In this document: positions 1 through 11,639 of the stretch, piece by piece
Layout of the letters: each line of letters begins with the position of its first letter
Numbering within the stretch: the first letter of the stretch is position 1
From: Astropecten irregularis
Taxonomy: Eukaryota; Echinodermata; Asteroidea; Paxillosida; Astropectinidae
Assembly: GCA_963971285.1 (NCBI GenBank)
Contig: OZ020244.1
Span: forward strand, 8,184,001-8,248,000
Reading direction: 5' to 3'
DNA: 64,000 nucleotides
The notes under the pieces: model-generated
What the model saw: only the letters and a program-made list of their open reading frames with translations
Told to the model about the DNA's origin: nothing
The model's database searches: none
Program-made: the position numbers and the translations under genes

Positions 1-3000
1 TCGCTGCCACCCTCCCAGTATCGTGAAGTCAGAGCCCACATACATGAGCTGCTTGAGGCTGGCGTCATACGGGAGAGCTCAAGTCCTTGGGCATCCCCAA
101 TCGTCGTAGTCCGTAAAAAGGACCAGTCTATCCGTCTCTGCGTTGACTACAGGCGAATCAATACAGTGACTGCGAAGAGCTCATTCCCCCTCCCTCGAAT
201 TGATGAATCTTTGCAGACGTTGGGCGGTGCCAAGTACCTGAGTGTGCTCGACTTAGCTTCAGGATACCACCAGGTGGCAATGGAGGAGCGTGATGTCAAG
301 AAGACAGCCTTTGTGACACCTTTCGGGCTGTTTGAGTACACGAGGATGCCTTTCGGCCTGTGTAACAGCCCCGCCACCTTTCAGAGACTCATGCAGCGTT
401 GCCTCGGTGACCAGGCACTAGACAGTGTGCTCATCTATCTGGATGACATCATCGTGTTCGCCTCCACCTTTGAACAACACCTCGAGCGGCTTGAGATAGT
501 GTTTTCACGTCTGCAACAGTATGGACTCAAGATCAAACCACAGAAGTGCAGCTTCTTCAGGCAGCAGGTGAAGTATCTCGGACACCTGGTAGTGGCTGGA
601 CAGGGTGTCAAGCCCGACCCCGAGAAGGTCTCTGCTGTGAAGGATTGGCCAGAACCTACCACCATAACTGAACTACGAGCGTTCCTGGGGTTCACGGGCT
701 ACTTCAGGAAGTTCGTTCGAGACTACTCGAGTATTGCAGGGCCTCTACTTGTCTACCTGAGAGGAGTGAATAGCAAGGAGAAGGCCAGAGGCGGGACAAA
801 GAGGGTGGAGTTTGATGAGGCAGCACGGGTAGCCTTCCAAGCGCTGAAGACTTCACTACTGAGGGCTCCTGTTCTAGCGTTTGCAGACTTTGAGCGACCA
901 TTCATTGTCGAGACGGATGCGAGTTCACTGGGACTGGGAGCGATCCTGTCACAACAGCAGGAAGACGGCTCACGCCGAGTCATCGCTTATGCGTCCAGGG
1001 CCCTCCGACCTGCCGAACGTAACGACAAGAACTATTCCTCGTTCAAGTTGGAATTGCTTGGAGTACGATGGGCCGTGTGTCAGGTTTTCAAGGATTATCT
1101 CATGGGTAATCAGTGCGTGGTGTACACCGACCATAACCCACTGAAGTATCTCGACACGGCCAACCTGAGCTGCACTGAATTACGGTGGGTACAACAACTT
1201 GCAGCATTTGACTTTCGACTCGAGTACCGGACAGGCAGAAGTAACTCAGCCCCAGATGCACTTTCAAGGCTGCCCAAGAAGTGCCCAAAGGATGAAATGG
1301 AGAACCAGGATGACAAGGTCAGTGAGTTGTCCTCTTGTGCAGTTCGAGCCAGCTGCGTGGGTCCTACCAGTGCAGGGACAGATGTTCCACCAGCCTTGGC
1401 CCACCAGATTCGAATTGCTAACCAGGAGGGTAGCCGATGTCTTCCTGGATACACCCCAGAGGAGCTTAGAAGGCTACAAGAGGAAGATGCTGTTCTGCGT
1501 CGAGTAATTGCATACGTTGAGAGGGGTAACAAGCCTTCTAGACAGGAGAGAGAAGATGACCCCCCTGATGTGAGCCTGGTCCTCAAGCACTGGGGCCAAC
1601 TGTTCCTGAAGGACGGTGTTTTGTTTCGCCGAACTACGCTATCGGGAGGAGAGCAGAGTGAGAGGTTGGTTACTCCTTCATGTCTAGTCAACCATATCCT
1701 GACATCCTTTCACAACGACATGGGACACTTCGGGGCGAAGAGAACTCTACGACTGATCCATCCCTTGTTCTTCTGGCTGAGGATGGAGACGACCGTCCAC
1801 GCCTGGTGTAGACAGTGTGAGAGATGTGCAGTGGCTAAACCGCCAACCAGACAGACTCGTCCACCTCTCGGAACACTACGAGCAACAGCTCCCCTAGAAG
1901 TGGTGGCCATGGATTTTACTCTCCTTGAACCATCGACAGACGGTTGCGAGAATGTCCTCATATTGACGGATGTCTTCACCAAGTTCACTTGGGCTGTACC
2001 CACCCGAAACCAGAAGGCGACAACCGTAGCTAAGGCGTTGGTGAAGCATCTCATTACCCCTTTTGGGGCCCCCCTTCGACTACATTCTGATAATGGAAGA
2101 TGCTTTGAGGCACAAGTGGTTGCAGAGCTGTGCAGAATCTACGGGATTGGACATTCACACACCACCCCCTATCACCCCCAGGGGAATGGTTTGTGTGAAA
2201 GGTTTAACAGAACCCTTCACAACCTACTCTCGACAATGCCTCCCCACAAAAAGGCCAGGTGGACTGAACACTTGCCATTCCTCGTCATGGCTTACAACAA
2301 CACAAAGCACAGCGCAACAGGATATGAGCCTTTCTATCTATTGTTTGGTAGGACTGCCAGGTTGCCACAGCACCTTCTCTTAAATGTTGAGCACCCGCAA
2401 ACTATGGGGAAAACCGTAGACTGCTATGTCAAGAAGCATCAGGAACGCCTGGAGGGAGCCCGGACACTAGCAGTTGCCAACATTGACAAGGCAGCAGACG
2501 CGAGAAAAGCACTGTACGACCGGCAGGTGTTCGAGAGGCCACTCAACACTGGCGAATATGTTCTGGTGAGGGACCGTGCCAACCGAGGACGAGCAAAGAT
2601 GAAGGACTTTTGGGAGCCTGAACCCTACATGGTGGTTGATCGTCCATACGAGGGCCAACCGGTCTACATCCTGCAAAACTCAAGGGGTCAACGGAAGGTA
2701 CTTCACCGCAGTGAGCTAAAACACTGCCCTTGGGACATTCCTGAGCCAAGTGAAGCTGACACCACCGACGAAACATCCCCTACCAGTGAGAGCGTTCTAG
2801 AGGACACAACCTCCTCTGATAGTCCTGAAGATGACTGGGGCAAGTTACTCACCCTGGCTCCGAACCGCCTTGGAGGCCTTGAAGCTCCAACTAAGGACAG
2901 AGTTCACAGCGACCCGCCCACGGTAGATCCCGCCCCACCGCAGTCAACCAGCCAGACACCCACCGCTGGTGGTTGTGACCCCCTTCTATCTTCAAAACCT

Positions 3001-3387
3001 GACGTATGTGAGGAGACGCATGATGCCAGTCTGCCCGTGGATGGTGCACAGCTGACAGCAGATGAGCCAGGGACATCGACTTTGCTGGTTGGTGACAACG
3101 CAGATGTTTCTGAGGATGTGCCCATGTCCAGCGTGGGAACACTTGATCCAGGCAACAGTACCGCTCCGTCACCCATTGATCCCGAGGACCTGAGCCCTCC
3201 CAGCGCACCGGCTCCTCCCACGGAAGTTGCAGCTGCTCCAAGCTCCATCCGTCGGTCGAGGCGCACTACCAAGGGAAAGCCACCTAACAGGTACAAATTC
3301 TCAGGGGTCGTTAGACTTCTGAACCGTGTCAAACAATTAGTAGCTCCGGAAACTGAACACGAGAGCACAGATGATTCTGACTACTGA
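1..3387 (+). CDS. pol: Ty3/gypsy pol polyprotein, 5' truncated by the window (RT-RNase H-integrase)
   Basis: The frame is open from base 1, so the start and any gag/protease lie upstream. Domains in order: the reverse transcriptase palm begins at base 1 (CVDYRRIN near 140-165) and has the catalytic YLDD at 436-447. RNase H has TDAS near 915 and YTDHNPL near 1125. The integrase HHCC zinc region spans about 1705-1830, and the integrase core has acidic residues near 1912 (MDFT), 2088 (SDNG) and 2197 (LCERFNRT). A long Pro/Ser/Asp-rich tail (about 2740-3387) ends in a basic RRSRR patch. The RT-RH-IN order is the usual Ty3/gypsy order. No frameshift or stop is seen, so the visible part could still encode enzyme. 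It would replicate the element in cytoplasmic particles and integrate cDNA. I do not assign a clade. Confidence 0.93.
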   Translation, partial: SLPPSQYREVRAHIHELLEAGVIRESSSPWASPIVVVRKKDQSIRLCVDYRRINTVTAKSSFPLPRIDESLQTLGGAKYLSVLDLASGYHQVAMEERDVKKTAFVTPFGLFEYTRMPFGLCNSPATFQRLMQRCLGDQALDSVLIYLDDIIVFASTFEQHLERLEIVFSRLQQYGLKIKPQKCSFFRQQVKYLGHLVVAGQGVKPDPEKVSAVKDWPEPTTITELRAFLGFTGYFRKFVRDYSSIAGPLLVYLRGVNSKEKARGGTKRVEFDEAARVAFQALKTSLLRAPVLAFADFERPFIVETDASSLGLGAILSQQQEDGSRRVIAYASRALRPAERNDKNYSSFKLELLGVRWAVCQVFKDYLMGNQCVVYTDHNPLKYLDTANLSCTELRWVQQLAAFDFRLEYRTGRSNSAPDALSRLPKKCPKDEMENQDDKVSELSSCAVRASCVGPTSAGTDVPPALAHQIRIANQEGSRCLPGYTPEELRRLQEEDAVLRRVIAYVERGNKPSRQEREDDPPDVSLVLKHWGQLFLKDGVLFRRTTLSGGEQSERLVTPSCLVNHILTSFHNDMGHFGAKRTLRLIHPLFFWLRMETTVHAWCRQCERCAVAKPPTRQTRPPLGTLRATAPLEVVAMDFTLLEPSTDGCENVLILTDVFTKFTWAVPTRNQKATTVAKALVKHLITPFGAPLRLHSDNGRCFEAQVVAELCRIYGIGHSHTTPYHPQGNGLCERFNRTLHNLLSTMPPHKKARWTEHLPFLVMAYNNTKHSATGYEPFYLLFGRTARLPQHLLLNVEHPQTMGKTVDCYVKKHQERLEGARTLAVANIDKAADARKALYDRQVFERPLNTGEYVLVRDRANRGRAKMKDFWEPEPYMVVDRPYEGQPVYILQNSRGQRKVLHRSELKHCPWDIPEPSEADTTDETSPTSESVLEDTTSSDSPEDDWGKLLTLAPNRLGGLEAPTKDRVHSDPPTVDPAPPQSTSQTPTAGGCDPLLSSKPDVCEETHDASLPVDGAQLTADEPGTSTLLVGDNADVSEDVPMSSVGTLDPGNSTAPSPIDPEDLSPPSAPAPPTEVAAAPSSIRRSRRTTKGKPPNRYKFSGVVRLLNRVKQLVAPETEHESTDDSDY

Positions 3388-3869
3388 ACTGTTGGAGGAA
3401 AGACACCTCCTGAACTGTAAATGGCTTAATTTCACCTAAGTTGTTGAGTCTGGCCAATGACAATCTATCAAGAATCTTCACACAGTTAGACATGATTCAT
3501 TGTTAAATTTTGCAACCAAATTCTAGTAAATATGAATGTTCGTGTTCTAGAAGGGAGACAGGATGTGCATTTGTAAGAGAGGATCTGTCTAGTGATTTCT
3601 CCAGAATGGAAAGACTTGACAAACTGTAGACTTGATTGGATTAGGGACAATTGTCGCTTTTCAACGCCTTGTTACCGTTGCATTTAAGTTTATGTTTGGC
3701 ATGTTGTAGAGTTAGAGTGTTAACCTTTTTGTATAAGCCTAACTCCACCTTAGGTCTCCACCAGTCGTCGGGGGCGACGACTCAATTGTTTTGGAAGATT
3801 GTGAGGATCAGGTAAACTTAAATGATTATTGGCGAAGTGCGTGACAGCGCCCTCAAGCGGTGACTTGCC

Positions 3870-3927
3870 ATTCCCCGAATGTGCTCGCTCCCATGCCGCT
3901 GGCCTGTGCACCGCTCGCTGATATTAG
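3870..3927 (+). repeat. 58-bp direct repeat, first member (partner 4628-4685)
   Basis: A 58-bp GC-rich segment starting ATTCCCCGAATG and ending GATATTAG occurs here and at 4628-4685, 758 bp apart and apparently identical. It lies in the gypsy 3' region. The first copy runs into GTAAAT, a splice-donor-like string. Both copies recur in the duplicated block at about 14611 and 15369. Confidence 0.85.
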
Positions 3928-4627
3928 GTAAATATCCTCGTTGTTTTTAGAATTATGTTTAATCAATTGTATAATCTCAGTAGTTCGGGGCCTCTTTTAT
4001 TGAATGATGTTATCGGGAAATAGTCGGGTTCGGGATTAAGGGGAATAAAATGGGTTTTTCGTTCAACTTTCTGTCAGTTACAAAATATAATGGAGGCCCT
4101 CTCGTGGTGAACTTGGGAAAGGGAATGTACGTGTATTACATTTTGACCTGGGCACCGTAGTAGAATTAACACAATTTTATAAGTCCCTCTTTTCGGTAAA
4201 ATAATGGTCTTTTGTGTAAAATGAATGCCCATGTTAAGTGTTGATTGTGATTTATTGGAATAATAGGAACAGACAATGGGAATTTCAGATGAATTGGGTT
4301 TAATCTCTTAAATTATTATTGGTTTATAGAGCAATCCTGTGCAACAGTAGATAATTGATTCACAGTCTCTTGTCTTTACTGTAAAGTGTGATTTATGGCT
4401 GTATAATGACAGATTGATTTATTGTTCCTGTCATCACTGCTAGTTTGGAAATTCTGAGCAAATGTAATTCTTAAGAATATAAGTTGGGAATTGTACTGTT
4501 AAACCTCGACTGCTTCTTATGGTAATTATGACTGGGATATTAGAACAATAGGGCCTCATTCACACGTAAATTCGTTTATGCTAATTGTATTTCTTTATTT
4601 TCTTCTTTTGTCTTTGTTAATTGTGGG

Positions 4628-4685
4628 ATTCCCCGAATGTGCTCGCTCCCATGCCGCTGGCCTGTGCACCGCTCGCTGATATTAG
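4628..4685 (+). repeat. 58-bp direct repeat, second member
   Basis: Same 58 bp as 3870-3927. The intervening 700 bp is AT-rich and shows no coding signal. Confidence 0.85.
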
Positions 4686-5687
4686 AATTAAAAACCAATT
4701 TGGTGGAGAGAATCCTCTGGTGTGCCGTGTGGGTTACCTTTGTGTTGAGTCACGCCCCACCCGGCCCCGCCCTTACATACAAAACATATGATGCTCGAAT
4801 GACTCAACTCTCCCCATACATGTACACTACGTATTTCACTGCACTGTGTGTATGGCATTCATAATAATGTCCGCGGATTGCGTGACTCGATCAAAACTTC
4901 GTTTATAATCTTCCCATAGACATTTTCATGTAAGACGTTTTATATATCGTTAAATACCAGCACCAAATATCAAAATGCTATCGATGTAGGTTGCCGTATT
5001 GTACGTCATTTTATGGGTCGCGTTAATATTAGCTATACATGTACAACTTAATTACTTGGGAAGAGTTGTATGGAAAAGTGCAATGATCCATAATTCTATT
5101 CAGTAGGCCTATTTATAGGCAAAATACAGTCAGCGTCGGCCCGACCTCGGCTGGACGACAATAGTTAGTGCACGCGGTGGTATTTACACGGCCGTTTCAT
5201 AGTGGCAACCACCATGCACCGGCAGACCACGGTCGGTGGATGGGCGCCGCTGCTGAGCCGCCGGCGGCCCGATGGCGTGGCTTGCGCACTGCACCTTGGG
5301 CCGGGACGTGATGTCCGACTGACCGTTTACTCAAAACTATATTTTTCCTCATAGACAAAGCACGTACGTCTTTTTTTAAATCATTTTCAAACAATTGTAA
5401 TAACACATAGAAGGAACGGCCGATCTCCTCAAAAATAGTGGGTTTGGGAAATAGAGGTTGGCGATTAATAATGAAGTCATGACAACTTCATCACTTAATC
5501 TTTTATAAATTTGTTCAATCTTTCCCACGCTACCCGATTGAAAATAATGATCATAGTAAAACATACGATGTGATGCTCGAGATACTCAATTTCTCAAAAC
5601 GTGTGTAAACATTGTTTACAGTATGTAAAACTTACATGTTCATTGTCGTATGTCTGTTGAGTGTTGCCTTTTCAGAATTATTCACAA

Positions 5688-5998
5688 AATGTTTGCGAGT
5701 TGACGTATTGTTTGCGAGTTGACGTAATGTTTGCGAGTTTACATAATGTTTGCGAGTTGACGCAATGTGTGCGAGTTGATGCAATGTTTGCGAGTTGATG
5801 TAATGTTTGCGAGTTGACGTAATGTTTGCGAGTTGACGTAATGTTTGCAAGTTAACACAATGTTTGCGAGTTGACGTAATGTTTGCGAGTTGACGTAATG
5901 TTTGCAAGTTGACGCAATGTTTCCGAGTTGACTGTTGTTTGCGAGTTGACGCAATGTTTGCGCGTTGACGAAATGTTTGTGAGTTGACGTAATGTTTT
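5688..5998 (+). repeat. 19-bp minisatellite (GTTTGCGAGTTGACGTAAT), about 16 units
   Basis: Tandem imperfect 19-mers with consensus GTTTGCGAGTTGACGTAAT and substitutions such as GACGCAAT and TTACATAAT. The second copy is at about 16429-16739. On the minus strand all frames are open (19 is not a multiple of 3), which creates spurious proteins rich in RQLANITST-type repeats. Confidence 0.92.
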
Positions 5999-6515
5999 CG
6001 AAAAAAGGATTTTGAGGGCATGATCGATGAAACAATTTTCGAGGGACCAAAACGATTTCCACATGAATACACAAAACATAAGTTCAACAATAACACATAA
6101 AGATTTTGATGACAGATAATGATGTTCATGTATGACGTACAAGAAAAGCCAACTTGCAGGCCGCGAGGTCTCGCATAAAAAATGCTACACGTACGGGGTG
6201 CGTGGACCGCACTGGTTATCACGGGCCCATGCCTCTGGCTGAATGCGTCGCAAGCCCCCACACGTGCTGTGTCTCCAGAGGTGGTAGGGCACCGGCATTT
6301 ACTGGTCTTTTACAAAATTACAAATTTGGCATGTAAATGTTACTTTATCGCGTTGGAAATTCTTAATTTTAAAAAGTAAATACTCAGGTCGAACTGCTAG
6401 CTTTGGCTAGCTTTGGTAAAAAGAAAAACTAGCGATTAAACAAAAAGTTATGTACTCCATTTTGTATAGTAAAAAAAGCTTTTGAACGAAGGGAAGTAAA
6501 ACTAACGCCTGATCG

Positions 6516-6551
6516 CGTGGGGTTTCTGAGTAAAGACTCAGAAAACCCACG
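6516..6551. repeat. 16-bp stem hairpin
   Basis: Arms CGTGGGGTTTCTGAGT and ACTCAGAAAACCCACG flank a 4-nt AAAG loop, with a single G-T wobble. It lies in the Helitron-like body and is duplicated near 17257. No gene is adjacent. Confidence 0.8.
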
Positions 6552-8307
6552 TGACTTACGGTTTTCCGTGTTTATCATGAAAACGGCTAAATTATACCGT
6601 TTATTTGTGTAAATGTTCTATTCTACTTTTGGAAGACCTTTCCAGTCATGAAAAAGGCATGCATTGGCGCCAAAAAGCGCCCACTAACTAGGCCGGCGTG
6701 TACCTTTAGCTTATAAATACATCTTACTAGATTGGAAGAGTTGTGTACGTATAAAAAAAACTGCAAGGATCCACAGACTTCGTACACGTATTTTGTTTAT
6801 GAACAGAGTTTTGTACGATTTGGTTATTTATAAAACATATGATGCCTTATTGAATCAATTCCCATATACACAACATGTATACGTCTTTTCCCTGTGTAAA
6901 ACATAGGATGAAATGTGATGTCCGATTGATTCAAAACTTCGTACATGCATACACTAACCGAAATGCTATCCATGTAGGCTGTGGGAATATTATATTGCAT
7001 GCAAACAATTGCAATGATCCACAGACTTAATCGTACATTTAAACAGCCGATTTTAACTTGGTCTGAAGTATGTCCTTATAGGGTAATTGTTGTCTCCTGA
7101 AACGTTTTGTCATCATGACGTTATCAGGTGTCAAATAACAAGCGATTTGAATTTAATAATCAAATTCTTCAAAAATCAATCAAGGGTTTGAGATAGTAAC
7201 TTGATTCTTTCAGCAAAAGTGAATGTTAGGCACGGTCTTTCTTTGTGACACATTAATTGACCTCTGTATGTGAGCTAGGATCATGATTTGTCCATATGAG
7301 GGATCCATTTCTAGTTATTTGTATAACATTTTATAATATTAATTTATAATAATTATCGTATGCGGAAAAGCCTTATGTGCTGTTTTCAACAGCCATAAAC
7401 TCAGTTGGCTTTTTCGCGCAAGCGAAAAGCCTTTATTTTTGTTCTGTTTTTTTTTTCTTCCTTCCTCTTCTTCCTCTTCCTCTTCCTGTCGCTTGAGTTA
7501 CAATAGACTTTTTCTGGGTGGCACTTTTGTCACTTTTAAACAGCCGATTTTAACCAAACTTGGTCTGAAGGTAGTTAACTTTGTACACAGATTACGTGAA
7601 TATGGTCGTGTACAAAACATAATTATGATGCTCGAATGACTCAACTCTCCCCATACATGTACACTGCACTGTTCGTACGCAATTCACTGCACTGTGTGTA
7701 GGGCATTCATAATAATGTCCGCGGATTGCGTGACTCGATCAAAACTTCGTCTATAATCTTCCCATAGACATTTTCATGTAAGACTTTTGATGTTTCGTTA
7801 AATACCAGCACCAAATGTCGAAATGCTATCGATGTAGGTTGCGGAGTATTGTACGTCATTTTATGGGTCGCGTTAATATTAGCTATACATGTACAACTTA
7901 ATACTTTGGAAGAGTTGTATGGAAAAGTACAATGATCCATAATTTTTTTTTTTGTACGTGGCAATAATGATCGGATCAATTTTACACATGAACAAATTAA
8001 ATTATGTCACGCCATTTCCCCTAGACTTTAGTGTCATCAGAGTGTTTTCATGTTCTTGATATAATTTTGTATAAATATTCTATTCCGTAGGCCTATTTAT
8101 AGGCAAAATACAGTCAGCGTCGGTACCAATGGGCCCGACCTCGGCTGCACGACCATTGTTAGTACACGCGGTGGTATTTACACGGCCGTTTCATAGTGGC
8201 AACCACCATGCACCGGCGGACCACGGTCGGTGGATGGGCGCCGCTGCTGAGCCGCCGGCGGCCCGATATGGCGTGGCTTGAGCACTGATGGGCCATGGGC
8301 CGGGACG

Positions 8308-9061
8308 CATATTTTTTATTTACACCGCAGCCTAGGGTATTTCGCTGTGGCAGTGTAGATTCATGCTTGAGAAGAGACTACAGCTGTTGCGATGCGCCAC
8401 ACAGTATTCCCCCATCACTGCAATGTAGCCAGTTAGTTACAATGCAAGAATTGAAACTTGACAAATACGTACGTCTAAACACTGTGATGCTCTCCAGCTC
8501 TGAATAAAATCGAGGATGAAAATATCAAGTATCAATCGTCAGCCTAGTTTTTAAATGAGTTATGAGTATGAGGTGTTGATCTGAGAATGACAATTAACGA
8601 TAACAGAAAAGATTTAAACTACGCCTCAAAAGAGTGCCGACAAAAAAGTACGAGTCAGAGCATAGAGCTAGGACTCAGAGCATGGATGTAGAATTAGGTC
8701 AGAGAAGTTACACGTTGGCACTTTGACTCGCCTAACATTCGTACTGTTATTTGTTGGGCCAAGCATAGATAAGTTGACCACACTCTGAGTACATTTTATA
8801 CATCACATTTACATGAACTGTACACGTGTGTTTTGTCGTGATTTGTACATTTCATTATAATTCCGTCTCCCACAACGTACAAAATTAGCAATACAGTGCA
8901 ATATGCACATTGCTTGTACAGTATGTCATGTACAGTACTAGTACACTGCAGCTACGGTATGGTAAGCGTGAGTAGCACACCACTTGTAGTCTCTTTTTCA
9001 AGCATGTATTTGCACTGTCACAGCGAAAAACCCTAGGCTGCGGTGTAAATAAAAAATACGC
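8308..9061. mobile_element. TIR element with 10-bp target duplication (Mutator-like MITE)
   Basis: Imperfect terminal inverted repeats of about 75 bp (TATTTTTTATTTACACCGCA at each end) bound a 754-bp non-coding body. The flanking direct repeat GGCCGGGACG occurs at 8298-8307 and 9062-9071. The uninterrupted site with one copy is seen near 48073. Long TIRs and a 9-10-bp duplication fit the Mutator superfamily, but there is no transposase to prove it. The second copy is 19050-19803. Confidence 0.75.
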
Positions 9062-9960
9062 GGCCGGGACGTGATGTCAGATTGACCGTTGACTCAAAAC
9101 TATATTTTCCCTCGTAGACAATGCACGTACGTCTTTTTTTATATCATTTTCAAACAAAATCTTACTAAACCAGAATTCCATCGATGTACATGTAAGTTGG
9201 TACGTAATGCATGTCAAAGTGTGTACGGTCCACGGCATGCTTCTGTCAAGTTCATGCCGTACAACAACCCGATTGACATGAAAATAATGGTCATAGTAAA
9301 ATGGTACGATGTGACTCAATTCCCCAAAATATGTGTAAAACATTGTATACAGTATGTAAAACTTACATATTTATTATTAAGTCTTTTTTTATATTATTTA
9401 CAAACCATAAAATCTTAACCGAAATGCTATCGACGTAGGTTGCGGAGTATTGTATGTCATTTCATTGGTGTTCTTAAGCTTATAAATACATCTTAATAGA
9501 TGAGTTGTGTAAGAGAAAACTGCAATGATCCATGGATTCGTACATGTGTTTTTGTTTGTGAACAGAGTTTTGTATGATATGGTGATGGTCATTTATAAAA
9601 CATACGATTTATTATTGAATCAATTCTCATATACACAACATATACGTCTTTTCCCTGTGTAAAACATATGATGACATGTAATGTCCGATTGATTCAAAAT
9701 ACAAAACTTCGTACATGCACACATGTTGCCAAACACGTAAATCTTTCATTTAAAAACGTGTAACGATCGATGTATGGCTGTGGGAACTTAGTTGTATGAA
9801 AAAAAATGCAATGATCCACAGACTTCGTACATGTGTCTTTGTTTGTGAACAGAGTTTTGTACTTGAAAATATGGTCATCTATGAAATATACGATGTGTAG
9901 TTGAATTAATTCAGAAATGCAAAAATTGTGCGTCACGTGACAGGGCCTTAAAGGGGCAAA

Positions 9961-10024
9961 CTTTATTATGCCAATTAAGTTTGAACAAACCCCAGAAGAA
10001 GCTCCTCATTTAAAAGAGGTAAGA
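9961..10024 (+). repeat. 64-bp direct repeat flanking a minisatellite block (partner 10411-10474)
   Basis: CTTTATTATGCCAATTAAGT and the following 44 bp recur at 10411-10474. The related element at 49032 has one copy with nothing inserted. The bracketed 386 bp is made of AATGATTTTGTATTCGC-type units, so the block appears to have been added together with a duplication of its flank. Also present at 29272 and 29722. Confidence 0.85.
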
Positions 10025-10410
10025 ATTTGCAAATGATTTTGTATTCGCAAAAAGATATCGCCTTCACGCAATCATTTGTCGTACACAATATGCGATTACG
10101 CAAAATAATTTTGTATTCGCAAAAGATTTTGTATTCGCACCTGATATCGCCTTCAAGAAAGTCGAAGAAGATCATCATTGACGAATATAAAATCATTTTG
10201 CATATTCGCATATGATATCGTCTTCGACAAATGTATACGAGAATGATTATGTACTGGCAAAAAATGATTTTGTATTCACAAATGATTTTGTATTCGCCAA
10301 TGATTTTCTGTTTGCAAATGAATTTGTATTCGCAAATGATTTTGTATTGGCTAATGATGTTGTATACGCTAATGATTTTGTATTCGCAAAACGATTTCGT
10401 GTCATTTGCA
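10025..10410. repeat. AATGATTTTGTATTCGC minisatellite block in both orientations
   Basis: Units of about 17 bp related to AATGATTTTGTATTCGC, many direct and some inverted (for example ATAAAATCATTTTGCATATTC near 10187), so the block can fold back. The same family occurs at 11262-11639, 29336-29721, 30572-30950, 45330-45412, 46735-46900 and 62445-62885. Apparent proteins with repeated FANDF/FANTKS strings are translations of it. Confidence 0.85.
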
Positions 10411-10576
10411 CTTTATTATGCCAATTAAGTTTGAACAAACCCCAGAAGAAGCTCCTAATTTAAAAGAGGTAAGAACGAGAATCAAAAACCTGAAGTAGCA
10501 TCTTATTAATAAAGCATGTAATTATATCATATGCAGAAAAGCCTTATGTGCGGTTTCCAACAGCCATAAACTCTAG

Positions 10577-11639
10577 TATTGTATTTGAGTTTGTTCTGTG
10601 GCCCATAGACTTTGTACACAGATTTTTCTCCGCGGCACTTTGGTTACTTTAAAACAGCTGATCTTAACCAAACTTGGTCTGAATGAAGTCCATATAGGGT
10701 AGTTGTCTCGCGAAACTTTTCATCATCATGACGTCAAAACTTGATTTTATATGATTTTTAAAAAAATATTTTATAGCCCGTTCACTTTGTACACAGATTA
10801 CGTGAACATGGTTGTTGCACAAAACATGAAGCTCGATCAATTTCCCATACACATATACAGTGTACATGTAGGCCTACGCGTACGCAATTCACTGTGTATA
10901 ACATACAATGCACATGTCCCATTGCGTGACACAAAACGTCGTTTACAACTTGCCATAGTTTGCACGTAAGTCCTTTTACATATCATTAAATACCAGCATT
11001 TAATTTTAATCGAAATACTATCAATGGGTCGTGTTAAGTATCAAACTATAATACTTGGGAAGAGTTTAATGGAAAAACTGAAATGATCCATCGAGTTTGT
11101 CTTTTTGTACGTGGTAATATGGTCAGCGCAGTTTTACACATGAAACAAGTAAATGTCACTTCCTTTGCCCTGGACTTTGTAGCTGTCTTTTTCTATACGT
11201 GGCAATCAGTTTAAGACTGAATTTCATGGAAGCAAATATGTTTCATGCAATCATGTTCTCCTAATGATTTGTATTCGCAAATAATTTCGTATTCACAAAA
11301 GATATCGTCTTCACGCAATCATTTGCATGTCGTAGACGATATGCGATTACGCAAAATGATTTTGTATTCGTAAATGATTTTGTATTCGCATATTCGTATT
11401 CGCAAATGATTTTGTATTTGCATCATGATATCGCCTTCAAGAAAGTCTAAGAAGCTCATCATTAACGATTACAAAATCATTTTGCGTATTAGCAAATGAT
11501 ATCGTCTTCGACAAATGAATACGCAAAATGATTACGTACTCGCATTTAATGATTTTGTATTCGCAAATGATTTTGTATTCGCTAATGATTTTCTATTTGC
11601 TAATGAATTTGTATTCGCAAATGATTTTGTATTGGCTAA
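10577..11639 (+). mobile_element. Helitron-like element, 5' portion, cut by the Polinton left end
   Basis: Begins after CTAG with TATTGTATTTGAGTTTGTTC; the same head follows CTAG at 29887 and 61755. It contains the TTTGTACACAGATTACGTGAAC body and ends in the 17-bp minisatellite, where the Polinton inserted after TTGGCTAA. In copy 1 the remainder is absent because the duplication junction intervenes. In copy 2 it resumes at 45330. Confidence 0.6.

Larger units (their letters stand above)
3388..4777 (+). mobile_element. 3' untranslated region and probable 3' LTR of the gypsy element
   Basis: Non-coding sequence follows the pol stop. Its right edge is inferred at 4777: the text changes from a run ending CGCCCTTACA to the Helitron-like body starting TACAAAACATATG, which recurs near 47424. 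The left edge is uncertain. TG-starting candidates exist at 3390 and 3501, and a purine-rich tract lies near 4038-4050. The upstream partner LTR is outside the window, so the LTR cannot be proven. The part from 3505 onward is duplicated at 14246 onward. Confidence 0.5.
4778..7404 (+). mobile_element. Helitron-like element, 5' part replaced by the gypsy insertion
   Basis: Non-coding. The body (ATGATGCTCGAATGACTCAA near 4789, GC-rich block 5130-5310) recurs near 7625-8300 and 47435-48070. The 3' end carries GCGGAAAAGCC, a GCTGTT-TTC-AACAGC hairpin near 7380-7393 and a terminus that reads CTCAG here but CTCTAG in the duplicated copy (18141-18146), so this copy lost two bases. It holds the 19-bp minisatellite 5688-5998. 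Short open frames here look like repeat translations, not genes. The duplicated copy is 15519-18146. Confidence 0.6.
7405..10576 (+). mobile_element. Helitron-like element, family A (5' hairpin, 3' CTAG)
   Basis: Starts directly after the previous 3' terminus with TTGGCTTTTTCGC-GCAA-GCGAAAAGCC, a hairpin whose first arm is complementary to GCAGAAAAGCC near the element's own 3' end. The 3' end has a degenerate GCGGTTTCCAACAGC hairpin and CTAG at 10573-10576, followed by T. A pyrimidine-rich tract follows the head. It is non-autonomous: no Rep/helicase gene. It carries a TIR element at 8308-9061 and a minisatellite block bracketed by 64-bp repeats. The duplicated copy is 18147-29887, interrupted by Ginger1. 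Confidence 0.65.

Noticed and set aside
5632..6261. Minus-strand 209-residue open frame
   Set aside because: Mostly a translation of the 19-bp minisatellite; all three frames are open across it, so no protein is implied.
8295..8507. 70-residue frame with YFLFTPQPRVFRC
   Set aside because: Translation of the MITE terminal inverted repeat; the same string appears from the opposite end on the other strand.
10212..10463. FANDF-repeat protein
   Set aside because: Direct translation of the AATGATTTTGTATTCGC array, open in both directions.
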